A DNA stretch of 46,024 nt, from assembly GCA_021401465.1 (NCBI GenBank), contig JADDMT010000184.1:1-46024 (forward strand), in the 5' to 3' direction. The translations under genes and the position numbers were made by a program. Every line of letters starts with the position of its first letter. The stretch's first letter is position 1. This document shows, in pieces, positions 19,767-30,859 of this stretch. Source of the stretch: Teratosphaeria epicoccoides. Lineage: Eukaryota > Ascomycota > Dothideomycetes > Mycosphaerellales > Teratosphaeriaceae. The notes beneath the pieces were generated by a model. The model did not search any database, had not been told where the DNA came from, and was given only the letters and a program-made list of their open reading frames with translations.

Positions 19767-21298
19767 TGAGCTGTGTGATTCGTGAGGAAATAAAGACCAC
19801 AGAAAATACATCTCTATAACTTCGCTGCGTACCACAATGCGCTTTATTCCATGCTGTCACCCGGCTATCCTTCTTTCGAAGCTGAGGCATATCTCGACTT
19901 GCAGAGCTTATCATCGCAGTGCACTGTTGCGTTCCTATGTGCGGAATAACCGACTCCATGATGTTGAACAAGGCTCACAGCATGTACAGGTCCTTGCTTA
20001 CCGAAATGCAATGTATCAGACAGGCTCGGATGCATACTGCTGTGGCCGGACGCCACGTCACTCTCACATGCAACAACTACCTGCAAGACCTCGCTTGAAC
20101 CCTGCTCTCACCAATTCCTTTGTGCCATTTCTCTAAGCCGGATATGCCCCTCCTGGTCCTTTGAACCGCACAGCTTTCTCCTGTTCCGCGGAGCTCGATC
20201 TGGGGAACTGTTTCCGGAGTGCGGTTGACACGGCGGTAAGTCAGGGTGCTGCGCCTCCTCGAGCGTGGTCCTGCAGATCGATATATGCATGGCAGCATGG
20301 TGCTGCACACGCCTCGGAGCACATGGACCTGGCTCGAGTGCATGACCCTGGTCAGGATCTGATCGCAGCACCTCATCATTAGCGACACCGACGCTACATA
20401 CTGTCGATCAGAGCACCCGTTCTGGAGCACGCCAAACGCCCAGAACATGCTGAGCGAGCGTGACGACCAAGGGGGACGTGGGCACAAAGCTATCCCGCTC
20501 ATCTCCCTTGCTTTGTATCAGAACCTCAACCAAGCGACTGCTTGCTCGGCTCATCAACCGTCTCTATCGTGCTTAACTCACTTATTCTGCCTCTCTCGCC
20601 TCTCTTGTCTGACTCGCCTGACTTGCTTGTCTCGCCTGTCTCGCCTGTCACGCTTGCCTTACAATTATCTTCAGCTCACTTCAGCCTGATTGCGGCGTTT
20701 CAAGCGCTTCTACTGTCGATCTGCCCCTGAAATACGCCCAAAGGAAGTAACGAGAGCGTTAGCACTCTCTGATGCAACATAGAGGAGCACAGTGTACCGA
20801 GGCGACCAGATTCCAGGCCCGGGCCTCTTGTCACTTGCCCAATTGTCATGCTGTCTCATCCTTGCTATTCATGGACTTTTAAACACTGAAGTCACCGAGC
20901 TTTCCACCCATGGATCGAGTCTCAGTCTGCCGAGGAAGCGAGTATCTCGGGACTCTTGTACAGCCCGGTTTGTCCGCACATGGATATGAATCCGTTAGCC
21001 CGTTCAATACTGTACGCCGCAGTACTGCATTTTATGCTCCAGACATGGTTGGTCTAAGGCGTGCGTCTGCCGCTGGTGCCGCCGCTTGTGGTCCACTCTT
21101 GGTAAGATTGCAGTACCCTACGGAGATGCCAATACTACCATCCAGATGAAGCAGGTCGGTGCGCTTGTGTTATGTGCACAGCCGAGATAGCACGTGTTAG
21201 TCGCTCCTTAAAGATAACTTCGATATCGTCCTGAATCCAGATACTGGAGCTCTTTATTCAATATCTATTTGGTCGCTTTATGCGAAGTTGAGGAGAAG
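19767..21298. other. Intergenic, weak ORFs only
   Basis: Many short ORFs overlap on both strands with no domain or consistent exon structure. One stretch near 21100-21170 reads plausibly in one plus frame (GKIAVPYGDANTTIQMKQVG) but has no defined start. Contains the minisatellite at 20610-20654. I see no gene I can support. Confidence 0.4.
20610..20654. repeat. 9-bp minisatellite, five units
   Basis: Units TGACTCGCC, TGACTTGCT, TGTCTCGCC, TGTCTCGCC, TGTCACGCT follow one another without gaps, inside a wider pyrimidine-rich tract. Confidence 0.85.
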
Positions 21299-22112
21299 AT
21301 GGCAATCCATGGCCCATTTCACCTGAGTTTCTTGGGAATACCCGAGTACGTTTGGTGTACCAGGCTCGACCGTTTCCGCAGCTTCGCGAGGAAGTCCTCG
21401 GAATATCATCTGAGATGCATCGGACCGCGATTTTCTTTGGACTTGGTTATGCGAGCTTCGGTCTTTGGAGCGCAGAGTGCTTTGATAGCATATCCTCTTG
21501 GTATCGAACAAGATGATGGAAGCATGCCCGAAGAGTCTTGGGCAATCCCGACTCCGCCGCCCTTGTACCCCCATGAATGGGAAACTGAATTAGAGGAGAG
21601 ATCCGAAGAGTGTGAAGTAGATGGGAACGGCACCATCATCTTCGCAGATGTCTATCAATACCTCCGCCAACATGGGCTCGACCGCTGGACCGTCCCAGAT
21701 GACTGCGCCGATACTAAACTGGAGATTTGGAGTTGGGCGTAAGTTATCAGGGCCCGGGAGCTCTATGTATACGCTAACATGTCCGAGTGAAATGGTCAAG
21801 CAGCGACTGTTGACAGTCAATTTCGGAGCGAACGCTAGGCTTTTGTCTACGCCACCAGCATACAGAGCCTTCCTGTCGCATCGAGGCGTGTGGGTGATCA
21901 GGAATGTCCCTGTTGAAAGAAACATACTGGAAATGGCCCGGGAGTGGAACGATTATAAGTCCTGGCGACTCGCTCCGGTAACGGTGCGACGTGATTCTAA
22001 CGATCTGCGCAAGAGTATCAGCATGTGCCGTACTGAGCTGTCAGTTTCAGAGCATTTGGAACGTTGGGAAAAATCGATGGTCATATGGTTGTCTCCTACT
22101 TCTCGTTTCTGA
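21299..22112 (+). CDS. Unknown spliced protein of 254 residues
   Basis: Exons 21299-21738 and 21788-22112 with a 49-nt intron that has a consensus donor GTAAGT and a perfect CGCTAAC branch. The total, 765 nt, stays in frame. Splicing joins KLEIWSWA to EMVKQRLLTVNFG. The N-terminal part has hydrophobic strands (GPFHLSFLGIPEYVWC, VFGAQSALIAYPLGI), then a Pro-rich and acidic stretch (PTPPPLYPHEWETELEERSE). The C-terminal part holds HRGVWVIRNVPVERN and an Arg/Lys-rich helix. Start chosen as the first ATG in the frame. No catalytic motif, signal peptide or known domain is recognised. Confidence 0.55.
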
Positions 22113-22642
22113 GGCTCTCCAATCGAAGGAGGGAAATGGCAAAGCGACAGGGTGCTGTGAGTCGGGGGGGTTGGTGACAAGTGTTCAAGAATTGATCAGT
22201 GACAGATGTTCAGTGAGTTACCCTTATGTAATAACATATCTATAATTTATTGATTACACACGGCCATTTTCGTCGAAGCTGAAACGGCTTGGATGACGTC
22301 CAACAGCTGCAGGACGTTTCAAAGGAAATCGTCACATGTAGAGCTGGCCAAATAATGTGCGGACTATCAACTTGCCTCCGCTCTCAAGGCGCTTGAATTG
22401 TTCATGCCGTGCAAACTACGTACGTCGGTGGTAGCGTGCAGTACCAAGCAAGTGATCGAAAGCAAATGGTCGCACGATTCATTAAGTGCGCCGGGGCCTG
22501 CCTTGCAGCACCTGAACGCATTCGCCCGGGAACCGACGACGATGCCCAGTGATGTTGATGATTAGGTAGCATTCCGCGGCACCGCTGCTTATTGAATCTC
22601 AAATCGCGACATGGCGTAACACATTGCACGCATCCATTCATA
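22113..22642. other. Intergenic
   Basis: No gene seen. The antisense ORF at 22402-22737 overlaps the next gene's first exon and has no domain. Probably contains the promoter of the PCD-like gene. Confidence 0.5.
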
Positions 22643-23554
22643 ATGCCCAACCCGACGCCGTGTACCCTCTCCGAGCGCGAGCGCCTAGATCTGCTGTACC
22701 GCCAAGGGTGGCAGCTGGACATCGATGGCACAGGCATAACAAAGATCTTCTATTTCGTCAATCTGACGAGGTGTGCGGTACGATTGCCCTCTGTGCAAGG
22801 ATTTTCCATCATGCTAACAAAGACAGAATTTCGTCGAATTAGTGACTTTGAACAGCTGGAGTCGCAATTACCATGCTTTGCTCGAATTTGTATGCTTAGC
22901 AAAGAATGATGCACCACGGTGATCATGACGACTAATGTGACAGTAAAGTCGTCTGCTAGTGTTACAGTCAACTGGACCGATTACCACAGTGGATCGCATC
23001 CATCTCTACAAGATGTCCTCGCTGCAGAAGAGACCGAACGAGTTGGTGAGAAGACCTTTACAGTCCCTGTTACTCAGCGTATAGCACCACAGGAAGTGCT
23101 AGCAATCAAGACAATACCTCCCGATCTGCATAGCGCAGGGTGGAGGCTTCATGGGGCATTTCTGTGCAAGATCTATCGATTCAGTACTTACACAAAATGC
23201 AAGGTAAGCACTGCCACTCAATTACAAGCAGCTAATGTTGATGTGCTCCAGGATTTTCTGCAGGAGATTCCAGTACAGTGCAAGAGGAGGAATATACAGT
23301 GGTTCAAGATTGCTGTGGTACGCTTAACGTCAATACACCGTGATTCCGCATCTATGCTGACTACCTCAATGAAGATTCCGTGCTTCGTCGAAGTCTGCTG
23401 GTCTGCCTGCTCCTCCGACTTCGTCCTAATGGCGAACTTCTGTGACGAACGCGTGACTGCTGTGGTCCGCGAGGGTTCCGAACCAGAAGATAGTAGCGAG
23501 GCGTATTCGAAGCTTCAGAGATTACGAAAAGAGCAGACAGAAAGCCATCTCTGA
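22643..23554 (+). CDS. Tandem degenerate pterin-4a-carbinolamine dehydratase-like (PCD-like) protein
   Basis: Five exons: 22643-22777, 22827-22889, 22949-23203, 23252-23317, 23375-23554; introns of 49, 59, 48 and 57 nt; 232 residues. Domain 1 reads LSERERLDLLYRQGWQL, ITKIFYFVNLTRCA, NFVELV, then VTVNWTDYHSG and LQDVLAAEE. This matches the PCD layout: GW, K.F.F strand, F..V helix, V.V.WtTH, D..lA helix. Domain 2 repeats it: AGWRLHG, KIYRFSTYTKCK, DFLQEI, CFVEVCWSA, LMANFCDERV. Introns fall at the same places in both domains (after TRCA/TKCK and after LLEF/KIAV). The catalytic His-His-Pro of true PCDs is absent (RNYH in domain 1, none in domain 2), so dehydratase activity is doubtful. A binding or regulatory role is possible. 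Its stop faces that of the TPR gene, 56 bases away. Confidence 0.65.
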
Positions 23555-23610
23555 ATCAGCATGCGACTCTAACGTAGAAATTTCGCTCACTAGGCTGATC
23601 ACAATCCATT

Positions 23611-26598
23611 CTACTCTGTAGGCGTTTCCATATCGCCGAATTCGCTCGAACGTTCGACTGCACGCTGTCGATCTTCGAGGGCACCTTTGAACATGTGCGT
23701 CCCAACTCCGGCCATGAAGAATGAAGGTGCCTGCGTGCATTGCTGCCACTCTCGCCATTGCACGATCGCTAGCGATGCAGAGTTCTGCAGGCCGTTGGTG
23801 TCGATCAGGTTTGCGTAGGCAGTGCCCATTATCAACTTCATCAAACCCCGGTAAAAGTTATACTTGCTAAATGACTGGTAAAGTTCGATCAAAGCCAGGG
23901 CCTTCTTAGCGCATTGCAAGACCCCGTTCCAATCGTTGCGAGCGCGCATCACCGCAACATCATATATCAACAAGCGGACATGATGTAATTCTTTGGTCGG
24001 GTTTCGCGGTGGGTCTCGTATGAACAATTTATAGCTGGCGGCTAGAGTTACTGTCGCATCGTCCAACCGTCGTGTCAAGATCTGAGCAATAGCGACAGAA
24101 AGCAGGTGTGCTACTGAGACCACGGGTTTCGGGGCGACAGGCCTAGTCAAAAGCTCGTATGCCTTCTCGAACTCGCCGAGATCGATGCGTATGTCCGCAA
24201 GGCGACGTATAGCCCATGGTTTTGCTGCGTTTGCACCACATTCAAGGACTTTGCTCGCTTCACAGAAATGTCCCAAGGCCTGATAGCAACGGGCGCCCAT
24301 TTTCCACTTCCACTCGTAGATGAGCTGGTCCAGTTCTGGTATCTGTTCCCAAGTTGTGTGCGTGTCGCTATCGAGCCCTAATTCTTCACACAAGGTCAAA
24401 TCCAACGCTCTTTGAAACCGATTCAGGCTTCCGTCCGGATGCGACAAAGCATCTAAAGGCTTTTGTAGGACATTCTCGATTTGAGAAAGAATGAGCTGTT
24501 GATAATGACGGCGATCGCGGTTGTCAGACAGGTCGTCCTTAACTTTTGCAGTGGCTTTCCGGAGAATGCGCTCCGACTCTCTGACATCGCCCACCTGGCG
24601 ACGGACGGCGCTACATGAGCTTGCAACAAGGCAATAGGCTCATGCTGAAAGGGTCCGTTTTGCTGATAGGTTGTCCGCAAATTCCAGCACGCTAGAAACA
24701 TGTTCAGTGGGGCTTGCCTTTAGCACTGCGGCACACGTTGCTGCAATGTCATCTACTTCCACTTGATCAGGGAAAGTTGACTCTGTTGTTAGCAAAAAGG
24801 CGTACCAGTTACGCAGTGCTGGGCCAAGACGCTTCATTGTATAGTGGAACCTGCTTAGATTAGCAGAATTCAGTATGGAAGAGATATGACGTACCTGGGC
24901 TCTAATGTAGCGTCCCGTGGACAGATATGACAGAGGAAAATCAGTCCATCGAAATCAACAGCTTCATGTTGCGTGCAGTCGACAATCTGATATACCAGGA
25001 CCCCATTTTCATATTGCCTCCGCAGTGACCCTCTTTGCACGCATAGGTCCAATAGATGGTCAAGCGTTTCGCGATGGCTCAATATCTCCACGACGTGGTC
25101 ATTCAAAGCAGTACTGTGGAGCCTAACCTGCTCTCTACAGCCATTGCAGCTCCATCGTTGCTGAGGTTTGGAGGCGCTATACAGCAGCTCCGGCTCAAAG
25201 AGCCGCATCCTAAGGCTGCCTAAGAACAAAACAAGCTTATGTACACTTGTATTTGGGCTAGAATGGGATGTGTCTTGTTCGTGGAGGAATATGTTCCGAC
25301 CAGAATCTGGTGAAACCAAGGTCGACAAATTAGGTTGGCGTGCTCGAGGCGTGTCAGTCGTCTGTCCCTCAGCGAGGCCGAGGTCGTGACGAATCTCGCT
25401 GTGGCTACTCTCATGGTCAAACACGTTCGACATGGAAGCGGTGCTTGCATTTACCTGGAGCTATCGATAGCGACCACGTCGACAGGGTCCAACTCGAAGC
25501 TGTCATCGAGTCCTTGCCAGGCGCGATCCTGGCAAGACATCAACTTGCTCGCAACTCCATCAGCCACTCGATCTTTAGTCGATTTTGACCACGTCCTCCA
25601 TTTTTCTGCGTCCGGATCAAACAATTCCTTTTCGGCGGCTTCGAGAGGTCAGTCATGGCTAGACACAACATTGCATACTACATACCTGCGAGACATGCAC
25701 AGAGTAGATACGCTTGCGTGCCACAGGTATTTAACACCTGTTTTATTAGTTTGATCATCCATTGACCAAGTCCACGTAAGCGATCTCTTCTAGCTTTCGT
25801 GGGCAAGTCTGCGTGCTTTGCCCGCCCGCTACGCTTCCGTCGCGACGAGTGTACAACTTCAACAAAACACCTAATCAACCTAGCTATGCGGGCTTGATAT
25901 ATCGCAGCTTTGCTGAAGTGTTCGTATAGTCCGTCAAGCTTGTCGAGACGTTCTAAGGCATCATGCCAAGCTTGTACAGAAACGAGTTTTCCTTGTGGCT
26001 TCAGTTCGTCAAGACTTCTTCTCCACGGGAGGAGTTTGTTGTCGCTAATAGATTTTGATCCTCGCTGAACGGCCAGTGTTAAATTCGAGATCTCTTTTTC
26101 GAGGTCGACACGGCTGGCTGGCAAATTGGCCAATGTTGTTTGGGAGATAAACGGCGCATCGTTGTCAGCTGGTTGGCGTGTACGCTCTCCAGCCACCAAA
26201 GGCCCGGACGTCACAGCGCAGGGCGGTGGAGGAGCATCTTCGTTATTGAACCCGTGGTCCAACCTTGAAGCGATTGTCTGCGTTCGGCGGGTGCTTTTAG
26301 AGGCTCCGCCAACAGGTCGGCACCCACGTTCGACGGGCGGCTTCCTGATCACCTCGGCAGCATGTCTGCGTTGCTTTGACTGTGCTGAGTCCGTAGCAAG
26401 CGAAGCTGCTGAAAGCAAGTGATCATGCCGGCTTTGGATTTGCCTAACGTCTTCCAACCATTTTTGACTCACAGCTCCAATTGATTCTTCCGACGACACC
26501 ACTGGAAAGTTGAGGCGTACCTCGATATGCAATGTTACGCAGAGGGTGTCAGCGTAGCGCTCTGTCGGATCCCTATGTGCCTTGATCTCCGACTTCAT
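23611..26598 (-). CDS. Large TPR-like protein, interrupted by one TGA
   Basis: Proposed exons 26598-25686, 25638-25455, 25407-24895 and 24850-23611; introns of 47, 47 and 44 nt with GTATGT, GTAAAT and GTACGT donors. The total is 2850 nt, 950 codons in one frame. The only break is a TGA at 24640-24642, reading LSA-stop-AYCLV; CGA to TGA is the simplest change. The N-terminal third is basic and Ser-rich, with helical segments (RVDLEKEISNLTLAV, ALERLDKLDGLYEHFSKA). The middle has RWSCNGCREQ. The C-terminal half, from about LRNWYAFLL, is a run of helix pairs typical of tetratricopeptide repeats (RRLADIRIDLGEFEKAYELL, AKKALALIELYQSF). No NACHT or other P-loop was seen. A protein-interaction role is likely from TPRs. 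The third acceptor and the start are the least certain points. Confidence 0.6.
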
Positions 26599-27309
26599 GA
26601 CATATGGTAAGGCTAGCAGCATGTAAGTGGCTAGATGGAGCAATGATGGAGCGGGTATTCTTCATAAGTTCGATGGAGGAGCTCGGTCCAGACAGCCAGG
26701 CTTCAGGGTCTCCTAGCAGCCAATGAACAGTAAGCTTGTGAGTGATAGCGAAGGACTCGCAAGCCTGCTGTTCATTGGCTGTCTATGAGCACGTCCTCCA
26801 CCTGAAGCCGATACCTCATATCCCGACGCGCCAACCCTTGTGCAGATCTCATTGGTTGTGGCGTATTCCTTCCGAGACGTGAAGATCAGTGCTTGCACTC
26901 AGCGCAATCACTCGATCACGCTGAAGCAAAGTCGCCGGGCTGGGACAAATCCCGGACACCGCAAGCCATGCCTGATACTACTTTCATCATTGCGACTGTC
27001 CATAATCCGTCTCCTGCAGGATTGCATAGCGGCGAGGCCTGAGACTAGGCCGCGTAACCATTATATAAGGACGAACTTGTCGCAGCTGTCAGGTAGAGGC
27101 ATCAACCATGTGTCAGATCTCACCTATATTGCAGGTCTTAGGGCATTGTAAGGAGCACGTCCTGAAAGTTGACTCGAAATGTGAGTGTGTGAATAGCTGA
27201 ACTTCACAATATGTGATTAACAGCAATAAGGCAATCTTTATCAAATTGAAACGCAATTTTGTCCAGCAGTCTATACCGAATATTGCAGAAACCAACGCGA
27301 ATTGATCAG
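26599..27309. other. Intergenic region with fold-back element and TATA box
   Basis: Lies between the minus TPR gene and a plus gene. Contains the imperfect palindrome 26699-26809 and a TTATATAAGG box at about 27061-27070. An ATG at 27107 opens a 30-codon Cys-containing frame (MCQISPILQVLGHCKEHVLK) that may be a first exon of the gene ending at 27656, but the splice could not be fixed. Confidence 0.4.
26699..26809. repeat. Imperfect palindrome (possible MITE or fold-back)
   Basis: A 14-bp perfect inverted repeat CAGCCAATGAACAG (26717-26730) / CTGTTCATTGGCTG (26768-26781) sits inside outer arms GGCTTCAGG (26699-26707) / CCTGAAGCC (26801-26809). No clear target duplication was identified. Confidence 0.7.
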
Positions 27310-27656
27310 AATCGGCCAGAAACCGAGAGCGCTTGGCATTGATAGCCCGTGTGGTCAGCGCCCCTCAAGTCGCATATAACGGCCACTTCCTAACGGGACC
27401 AGCTTTTTGCCAGCTACGAGCTCCTGGATCACTAGACTACGTGTCTCCGGAACTGATATACATCAAGGCAAAGGCCGGAATCAAGAGAGCGACAAACGCA
27501 GATTGCCGATTTGCCGGATTTTGGGAGCGTGCCATTCTAGGACAATTGTACTTCGAGATCCCCAAGTCGCGAGAAAAGCAGCAACGAAGGCCACCTATTA
27601 CTGCTGATGAGGTCGCTGCCAGAGAGCAGCTTAGAGCGAGACTAAGAGATCTTTAG
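27310..27656 (+). CDS. Unknown protein, 3' exon only
   Basis: An open frame from a likely acceptor (TTGATCAG, ending 27309) to TAG 27654-27656, about 115 codons with no ATG at its start. It reads protein-like: RNRERLALIARVVSAPQVAY, FAGFWERAILGQLYFEIPKS, then a charged helical tail TADEVAAREQLRARLRDL. No domain recognised. The 5' exon is undefined; the ATG at 27107 is one candidate. It could equally be a truncated gene. Confidence 0.4.
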
Positions 27657-28361
27657 CACGTTGCTTCTTTGCATCGTCAGAGAATGTCCGGATCTCGAAT
27701 CTTCACTAATCCCTTGTAATCTTCACGACGGAGGTGAATATTGGCCGGTGTCCGTGCGAATGTGGTGCTCCTCCAAAGAAGATTCTCATTAGATGCGTGG
27801 TTGGAAGCATCTGGGGTAGTGTAGTAAAGGCGGACTTATTCTTCTTGAGATCGCAAGTCAAAAGTGTTAAAGGTTCTTTCAATTCGAACACACGAGCACA
27901 AGTGATCATCGTGGCACAGCAAAGCACTTCAAGTGCGGCAAATGCAACAAGTGCGCCAAACCTTGCAGGGTTGTGCTACGTGGCAAGACTCAAGAATCTT
28001 CAGGCTCCTGGTCAGGAGTATGGATCCTTCCAATGCACTTATTAGGGCAAGCCTGCAAGCGCTCTGCGGCTCGAGGTCGGATACCGAGTAGGCCTCTGTT
28101 GTCTGTTCGGGGTCACACGATGTAATGTGGCAGAGGGACAGACGGCTTGTTCAAAGCAAGTTTTTGATCGACTACCGCAAGTGGATGGAGCAGATGATGG
28201 ACTGTAGCAAACATGAGCGACCGCCTGCAGTCGCTGATCTGTTTGCCCCAGTTAGAACTCCATACGTCTGCTAATTGTTACCCATTTCACATTGTGACCT
28301 TTGTTTCACAGCCACTATGGGCTCCAGGGAGTCTGCTCCCGTGTGTTAGGGAGTTCGGAGT
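27657..28361. other. Intergenic, low-confidence ORFs
   Basis: A plus ORF at 27734-28045 begins MNIGRCPCECGAPPKK, and an overlapping frame near 27911-27970 reads KHFKCGKCNKCAKPC. Both are Cys-rich but neither gives a convincing gene, and the two frames cannot both be coding. No other signal seen. Confidence 0.35.
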
Positions 28362-28964
28362 CTACGGGGGGGATGGAGGGAAACCGGGGAACACAAGAAG
28401 CCGAAAGCAAGGAAGCTGCTTGGCTCTGCTGTGCCCCCGTGATAGGGCGTGACCTGGCCTTACAGAATGGGAATCATCCTCGGCCCTTTCTCCATCGTCG
28501 CGACCACCGCCATCGTCTTCTGCGCGGGATTGTACATCTTTTTGATCACCATTTTCGTCATCGGCGTGGGGTTGTTCATCGTCGCAAGTCGATGGTTCGC
28601 TCGTTTGGTCGTCCAAAACATCGTCAGATCCCTCTTCGCAGCAGAGCCACACATTTTGGAGGCATTGCTTGGCGCTTGGACGTGCGCTCTGTTCGTACCT
28701 CAGCATCGAGCAGACCAATTCCCGGCATAAGCGCGGAAAATCAACCAAATGGTCATCTGGCTTAAAATTGTGAAGAGCAGACAAAAGCTGTACTGTGTTT
28801 TGAGGCGAACCTCCTTCCCCCTCTAGCCCAAAGTGGCCTGTCAAGAGACGAAAGGCGACTTTTCCAAGAGCATAGATATCGAGAACAAATTGCTGGTTCC
28901 AGGTATCATTGATGATGTCGAAACGCGAAGCTAGAATACGAATGCGACAAAAAGGACGGTTCAT
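28362..28964 (-). pseudogene. Protein kinase C-lobe remnant with acidic tail
   Basis: A 200-codon frame begins MNRPFCRIRILASRFDIIND and includes DIYALGKVAFRLLTG (helix F and the following kinase-typical segment), a Leu-rich helix, and SMLRYEQSARPSAKQCLQ, the conserved ARPSA of helix I. The ATP-binding lobe, catalytic loop and DFG region are missing. Upstream to 29230 one finds an Ala/Ser-rich stretch and a possible intron (GTATAT near 29045 to TTTTCCAG near 28993) but no kinase N-lobe before the RIP-mutated DNA starts. After the kinase fold comes a long Asp/Glu-rich tail. Likely a truncated gene whose 5' part was lost at the island edge; unannotated upstream exons cannot be excluded. Confidence 0.55.
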
Positions 28965-29230
28965 GGTGAATCGAGCTTGTAGGAAAACCTGGAAAAGAAA
29001 GAGAATCTAGCGGAGGCACGAACCATAGATTGCTCTACTATATACCTGCTAACATGTAGGGAGCAAGCGCCGTAAGGTCCTTCGACTGTTTCGAGTGGTC
29101 GTGAGAGCTCAAAGCCGTTTCAGACTCTGGAGCTGCAGGTTTGGCGTCGGCTTGAGCCGAAGTCAGCTGTCGATCCTCAAGGCTCTAGCTCACACAAAGC
29201 CTATCACGTTCCTTCCAAGGTCGACACATA

Positions 29231-30494
29231 CATTACATTACTGACACGACAGGGTCGACTATGTCTTTCGCGGACGGCAGCTTTCACTCATATATTCCTC
29301 CTATGCCTAAACAAATTGCCTATGCCCTAACAGTAATCTAACATAGACAACAGAGTAACATCTACTAGGAACAAGCAGTTAAAACACCTTGTAGCGCTAA
29401 GTTCCTCTACATCTGCAAGAGCTATCCTATCTACAAGGAAGTACATGCTCTGATTTCTAACTTAGTATACTAGCATGTTAAGTAGGCACATTTTAATATA
29501 ATAGTTAATCTTGCTTATAACATTAAGGAGAGTATTAGTAGTTACTAGCTTTATCTAGACAAACTATTATGTCCTCTACTAGAGTCGCTTAAAGCTACTT
29601 AGGAGGAGCATTACGACTATTAGTAACAAAAGGAGGCATTTCTACAGAAGACTACTATAGAACCTATAAGGAAACTATAATAAAAGCCTTGTAAATTAGG
29701 TATTTAGCTCTTTGTAAAGTATTCTGTGCTTTAACATACACTAATGCCTCTTACTAGGTCTCTAGAGCAGACAAGCTACAAGTTTGCCCTACTACATAGG
29801 ACTTTGCTCTTAGAAGCTACCCTTAGCAGGCATGTGTAGTAAGTACTACTTAAACCTATTAAATTCTAGATAATAACAACTAAGAGGTATACTTAATGCT
29901 AATTAGGTTACTATGTATTAGCATACTCTTAAATGACAGCAAAATGGTCTAATTATAGAGGGAGGTTACTTGTTATAATAGTAGTATAAGAGAGGTATTT
30001 GTGCTATGTAGCTAGTTAGACGCCCTCCTAGTACTAGACAGTTTAACGTAAATACTAGTTTAACATAAAAACACGTCCTTTTTATGAACCTACCTCTATT
30101 AATTCTAATATAGTATGTAACTAGTAATTAATACATAGGTATGTAGTAGCGTATAGAGCCTCTATTCCTAGTAATAGGGTAAGGTCTAAAAACTAATTAC
30201 TGCCCTTCTTTAATTCGCCTGCAAAGCACATGAGATATACCTACGTATGTCATGTATAGCTTAGCTTATTAGCATAACTAAATAAGCCTATAGCTTAGCT
30301 GTCTAGTATTATTTGCCCCCTTCTCCTATAAGGGTTGTCTTGACACTTAGAGAGCTTCCTTCCTACGCTAAGCAAGATTAGGTCCCCTATAGTTTGCTCT
30401 GTAAGCTAGTAGCCTCCTTCTAAACCCCCTTCCTTATAGAGGTAGGTTACGAATTATGCTAGAGTTATAACTTAGGTAACATGACTCTTTGTCG
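29231..30494. other. RIP-eroded repeat DNA
   Basis: TA-rich with dense stops. A plus frame from ATG 29261 (MSFADGSFHSYIPPMPKQIA) can be followed for about 200 codons interrupted by many TAG/TAA, for example KFLYICKSYPIYKEVHALIS. So a transposon-encoded protein once started here, but I cannot assign its family. A2 is inserted at its right end (30495-30499). Confidence 0.5.
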
Positions 30495-30499
30495 CTATG

Positions 30500-30859
30500 T
30501 GATATAGATGTATGTGCTATATGATATGAAAATATCTCGTAGTATGACAGAGTAATCCGACCTTTTAGTAGGTACAAGACAGCGCTGCTTTCTGCTTATC
30601 GCAGAGGTGGCGCTAAGGGTGCTTATAACCCCCGACGCTCCTTAATTAGGGAAAGCATGTCCGAGCCTAACCCTGTAGGGGTACCGTAGGGTCAGCGACG
30701 TAGGGGCGTCCTACGTCGACAACTGATCCTACTCGGACGACATACAAGCTAACGTATGTACAAAGGACCCCCTTGCTATATGTAGCAGGGTCACTGCATG
30801 CTAAGGGCGGCTATTAGAACCCATGCGGTTCAAATGGTCCCCTAGTATTAACCGTATCA
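30500..30859 (-). repeat. Family A LTR (3' LTR of A2)
   Basis: 360 bp, TGATATAG...CGTATCA; preceded by target duplication CTATG. Pairs with 38309-38668. Confidence 0.96.

Noticed and set aside
20077..20502. 141-codon minus ORF
   Set aside because: Rich in Arg, Ser and Cys without pattern and overlapped by competing frames; no splice or start support.
23611..26598. NLR/STAND protein interpretation of the TPR gene
   Set aside because: No Walker A or B motif seen in the middle region.
28362..28765. Plus ORFs of 93-154 codons opposite the kinase remnant
   Set aside because: Shadow frames of the acidic tail.
12130..29230. Island as Starship cargo or Crypton
   Set aside because: No DUF3435 or other tyrosine recombinase was recognised at either edge and no boundary repeats were found.
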